Source of the DNA: a bacterium
Lineage (GTDB): Bacteria; RBG-13-66-14
Direction: 5' to 3'
Assembly: GCA_026398675.1 (NCBI GenBank)
Contig: JAPLSK010000117.1
Span: 1-15,179 of the forward strand
Length of the DNA: 15,179 nucleotides
In this document: positions 14,021 through 15,179 of the stretch, in pieces
Numbering within the stretch: the first letter of the stretch is position 1
How the letters are laid out: the number at the start of each line of letters is the position of its first letter
The notes under the pieces: model-generated
Seen by the model: the letters and a program-made list of their open reading frames with translations, nothing else
Databases searched by the model: none
What the model was told of the DNA's origin: nothing
Translations under genes and position numbers: made by a program

Positions 14021-14060
14021 TTCGCCGGGGGCGTAGCTAGCTTCGCTCGGTTCGCTCTGT
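14021..14060 (+). repeat. GTAGCTCG repeat family, locus 5, in the ferredoxin leader
   Basis: TTCGCCGGGGGCGTAGCTAG followed by CTTCGCTCGGTTCGCTCTGT. It lies between the predicted promoter and the ribosome binding site GGAGGAG of the ferredoxin gene, so it would be transcribed as part of the leader. Confidence 0.75.
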
Positions 14061-14070
14061 TTGGAGGAGT

Positions 14071-14286
14071 ATGCCCGCACTCGTGGACGCAAACATCTGC
14101 GATGGTTGCCTGGGCCGCAGCGGGTGCCGCGGAACCGCGGTTTGCGAGGCGGTATGCCCCGGGGATCTGATGGCCGTGGACCCGCAGACGCTCAAGGCCT
14201 ACTGCCGGAATTCCTCCGATTGCTGGGACTGCTGCGCCTGCGTCAAGGCGTGCCCCACGGGGGCCGACAAAGATTCCGTAAATTAA
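14071..14286 (+). CDS. Short two-cluster [4Fe-4S] ferredoxin, AprB-like
   Basis: A 71-residue protein. The ATG at 14071 has GGAGGAG close upstream. Two ferredoxin motifs are visible: C10-x2-C13 with C25-x3-C29-P, and C51-x2-C54-x2-C57-x3-C61-P. Both would bind [4Fe-4S]. CDGC...VCPGDLMAVDPQTLKAY and CWDCCACVKACP follow the N-terminal part of APS reductase subunit B (CDGC...CPNDLM, CWECYSCIKICP) closely. The C-terminal arm of AprB that wraps the flavin subunit is missing, and no AprA gene is in the window. Extra cysteines C19, C45 and C55 are unusual. It probably serves as a small electron carrier in the cytoplasm; the partner is unknown. Confidence 0.85.
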   Translation: MPALVDANICDGCLGRSGCRGTAVCEAVCPGDLMAVDPQTLKAYCRNSSDCWDCCACVKACPTGADKDSVN

Positions 14287-14313
14287 GTAACATAAAATTA
14301 GATTTATTAGGTT
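14264..14313 (+). promoter_or_regulatory. AT-rich promoter/leader box, copy 1
   Basis: CCGACA (14264-14269) and TAACAT (14288-14293) with an 18-base spacer, followed by AAAATTAGATTTATTAGGTTT. It overlaps the end of the ferredoxin gene and lies just ahead of the zinc-ribbon gene. The stretch 14279-14313 is repeated with few changes at 15132-15165. Confidence 0.5.
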
Positions 14314-14336
14314 TCCTTTGATAAGGAGTTAGTCTC

Positions 14337-15011
14337 ATGGATTGGCTTGGCGCAGTGATTATATTTTGTGTAGTGCCGGGGTTCGTGGCCGGCATTATCG
14401 GCGAGGGGAAGGGGAAACGAGGCGCCGGCATCGCGCTGGGCCTTTTCCTCAGTTGGCTCGGGGTCATTATTATAGCCTGTTTGCCCCTCTCCGACGATGC
14501 GATGCGCGCGCGGGAGTATGAGAAAATGACATTAGCCGAACGCCGACGCTTTAACCAACAACAACGTGATGCGGAGAACGCTCCGGAGCTTGAGAGAGAA
14601 AGGCGCGAGCAGGAGATGGCGGTGAAGCGCGAGCAGGAGAGTATCGATCGGGAGAAGTATGTAGCGTTGGAGGAAGCCTACCTAGAGGCGGCGGTGCGAG
14701 AGCAGGAGAATGGGGAGAGGATAGCGGCGTCGAAGCTCGAGCAAGAGCATAAGGAGATGATGGAGGCGAAGCGTGATCAGGAGTATAAGGAGATGTTGGC
14801 GGCGGTGAGCGGAGGCAGGGAGGTCATAAAGGTAAGGTGCTCCAAATGCGGCGCCCTGGTGAATGAAGGGGTCAAGTTCTGCTCGTATTGCGGCACGCCG
14901 ATGGCGGCGGTGAGCGTAGGCAGGGAGGTCGTAAAGGTAAGGTGCTCCAAATGCGGCGCCCTGATGAATGAAGGGGTCAAGTTCTGCGCGTATTGCGGCA
15001 AGCCGATGTAG
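14337..15011 (+). CDS. Membrane-anchored coiled-coil protein with two zinc ribbons
   Basis: A 224-residue protein. The ATG at 14337 has AAGGAG (14323-14328) at good spacing. Two transmembrane helices (about 4-22 and 30-48) are separated by the short basic loop EGKGKRG. Residues about 56-154 are a highly charged helix rich in E, R, K and Q, a likely coiled coil. Two 35-residue repeats end the protein (155-189 and 190-224), each with RCSKCGAL...GVKFC-x-YCG-x-PM, a CxxC/CxxC zinc ribbon of the zinc-ribbon_2 type common in bacterial membrane proteins. The helix would place the ribbons in the cytoplasm. Function is unknown. The gene and its surroundings are more AT-rich than the rest of the window and use codons such as ATA and AGG more freely, which suggests a different origin. 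Confidence 0.8.
   Translation: MDWLGAVIIFCVVPGFVAGIIGEGKGKRGAGIALGLFLSWLGVIIIACLPLSDDAMRAREYEKMTLAERRRFNQQQRDAENAPELERERREQEMAVKREQESIDREKYVALEEAYLEAAVREQENGERIAASKLEQEHKEMMEAKRDQEYKEMLAAVSGGREVIKVRCSKCGALVNEGVKFCSYCGTPMAAVSVGREVVKVRCSKCGALMNEGVKFCAYCGKPM
14799..15008 (+). repeat. Tandem 105-bp duplication encoding the two zinc ribbons
   Basis: 14799-14903 and 14904-15008 are head-to-tail copies of exactly 35 codons, both beginning GCGGCGGTGAGCG and ending CCGATG. They differ at only a handful of positions, so the duplication is recent. Confidence 0.9.
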
Positions 15012-15081
15012 ACCTGATAATTAATGTTACAGCCCGCCGGGGTTATTGAACCGACATGACAAGGGCGGTCCGGAGAAAACG

Positions 15082-15115
15082 GTGAATTTCTAGGGGGATG
15101 ATTCACAGCTTTTTT
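15082..15115 (+). terminator. Possible weak terminator after the zinc-ribbon gene
   Basis: GTGAAT (15082-15087) pairs with ATTCAC (15101-15106) around a 13-base loop, followed by AGC and six T. The stem is short, so this is only a suggestion. Confidence 0.3.
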
Positions 15116-15116
15116 A

Positions 15117-15165
15117 TTGACAAAAGTACCTTAAATTAAGTAGCATAAAATCGGATTTAATAAGT
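15117..15165 (+). promoter_or_regulatory. AT-rich promoter/leader box, copy 2, for a gene beyond the window
   Basis: A perfect -35 box TTGACA (15117-15122) and TAGCAT (15141-15146) with an 18-base spacer, then AAAATCGGATTTAATAAGTTT. It matches copy 1 at a constant offset of 853 bases. AAGGTG at the very end of the window could be the next gene's ribosome binding site. Confidence 0.55.
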
Positions 15166-15179
15166 TTTATTTTAAGGTG

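Noticed and set aside
13592..14060. Repeat copies as possible attachment sites of an integrated element
   Set aside because: There are five or more copies at scattered loci, with no integrase or phage genes between them.
1..15179. tRNA, rRNA or riboswitch genes
   Set aside because: No cloverleaf, rRNA-like or known aptamer pattern was recognised in the gaps. The gaps are explained by repeats and promoters.

Overview
The window is GC-rich over most of its length and lipoprotein-rich. It carries a heptosyltransferase-like GT9 enzyme, lipobox proteins and nucleotide-sugar genes, all of which suggest an uncultured Gram-negative-type (diderm) bacterium. The dense GC-rich palindromic repeats between genes are the sort of thing seen in candidate-phylum metagenome assemblies (Coatesbacteria-like is one guess), but nothing here fixes the taxon. 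No rRNA, tRNA, transposase or CRISPR array was seen.

Layout. Positions 3-1594 hold a two-gene plus-strand unit: the 3' part of a secreted Ig-like protein, then a small secreted CxxC protein. It converges at 1595-1941 on a block of palindromic repeats. Beyond the block, on the minus strand, is polA (1942-4432), broken in two by a frame change that coincides with the loss of about 45 codons just before motif A. A second repeat block (4505-4687) precedes a long minus-strand series. In transcription order that series is: HTH-RmlC-like fusion (13899-13060), sugar nucleotidyltransferase (12900-12160), a large cyclase/ATPase/TPR signalling protein (12163-8757, frame-broken), an ABC ATPase (8764-8090), an M23 lipoprotein (8100 or 7977-6805), a GT9 glycosyltransferase (6758-5715), a DUF3108-like secreted protein (5718-4987) and a small coiled-coil lipoprotein (4959-4708). 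Short gaps and ATGA-type overlaps indicate co-transcription of much of the series. A good sigma-70-like promoter (13945-13973) drives its first gene. Most products concern envelope sugars, peptidoglycan or outer-membrane lipoproteins.

A divergent promoter (13982-14010) drives a 71-residue double-cluster ferredoxin resembling the N-terminal part of the APS reductase beta subunit. From about 14280 the sequence becomes clearly more AT-rich. This tail holds a membrane, coiled-coil, zinc-ribbon protein with an internal 105-bp duplication. The gene is flanked by two near-identical promoter/leader boxes, the second serving a gene beyond the window.

The most unusual feature is a repeat family with the core GCCGGGGGCGTAGCTCG, found at five loci. 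At three it lies in intergenic or leader DNA (possibly entering the annotated N-terminus of one gene), and at two it lies in frame inside genes. Inside the two genes it is translated as the same peptide, EPS-x-ASYAPGE. This resembles a small mobile palindromic element tolerated inside proteins.
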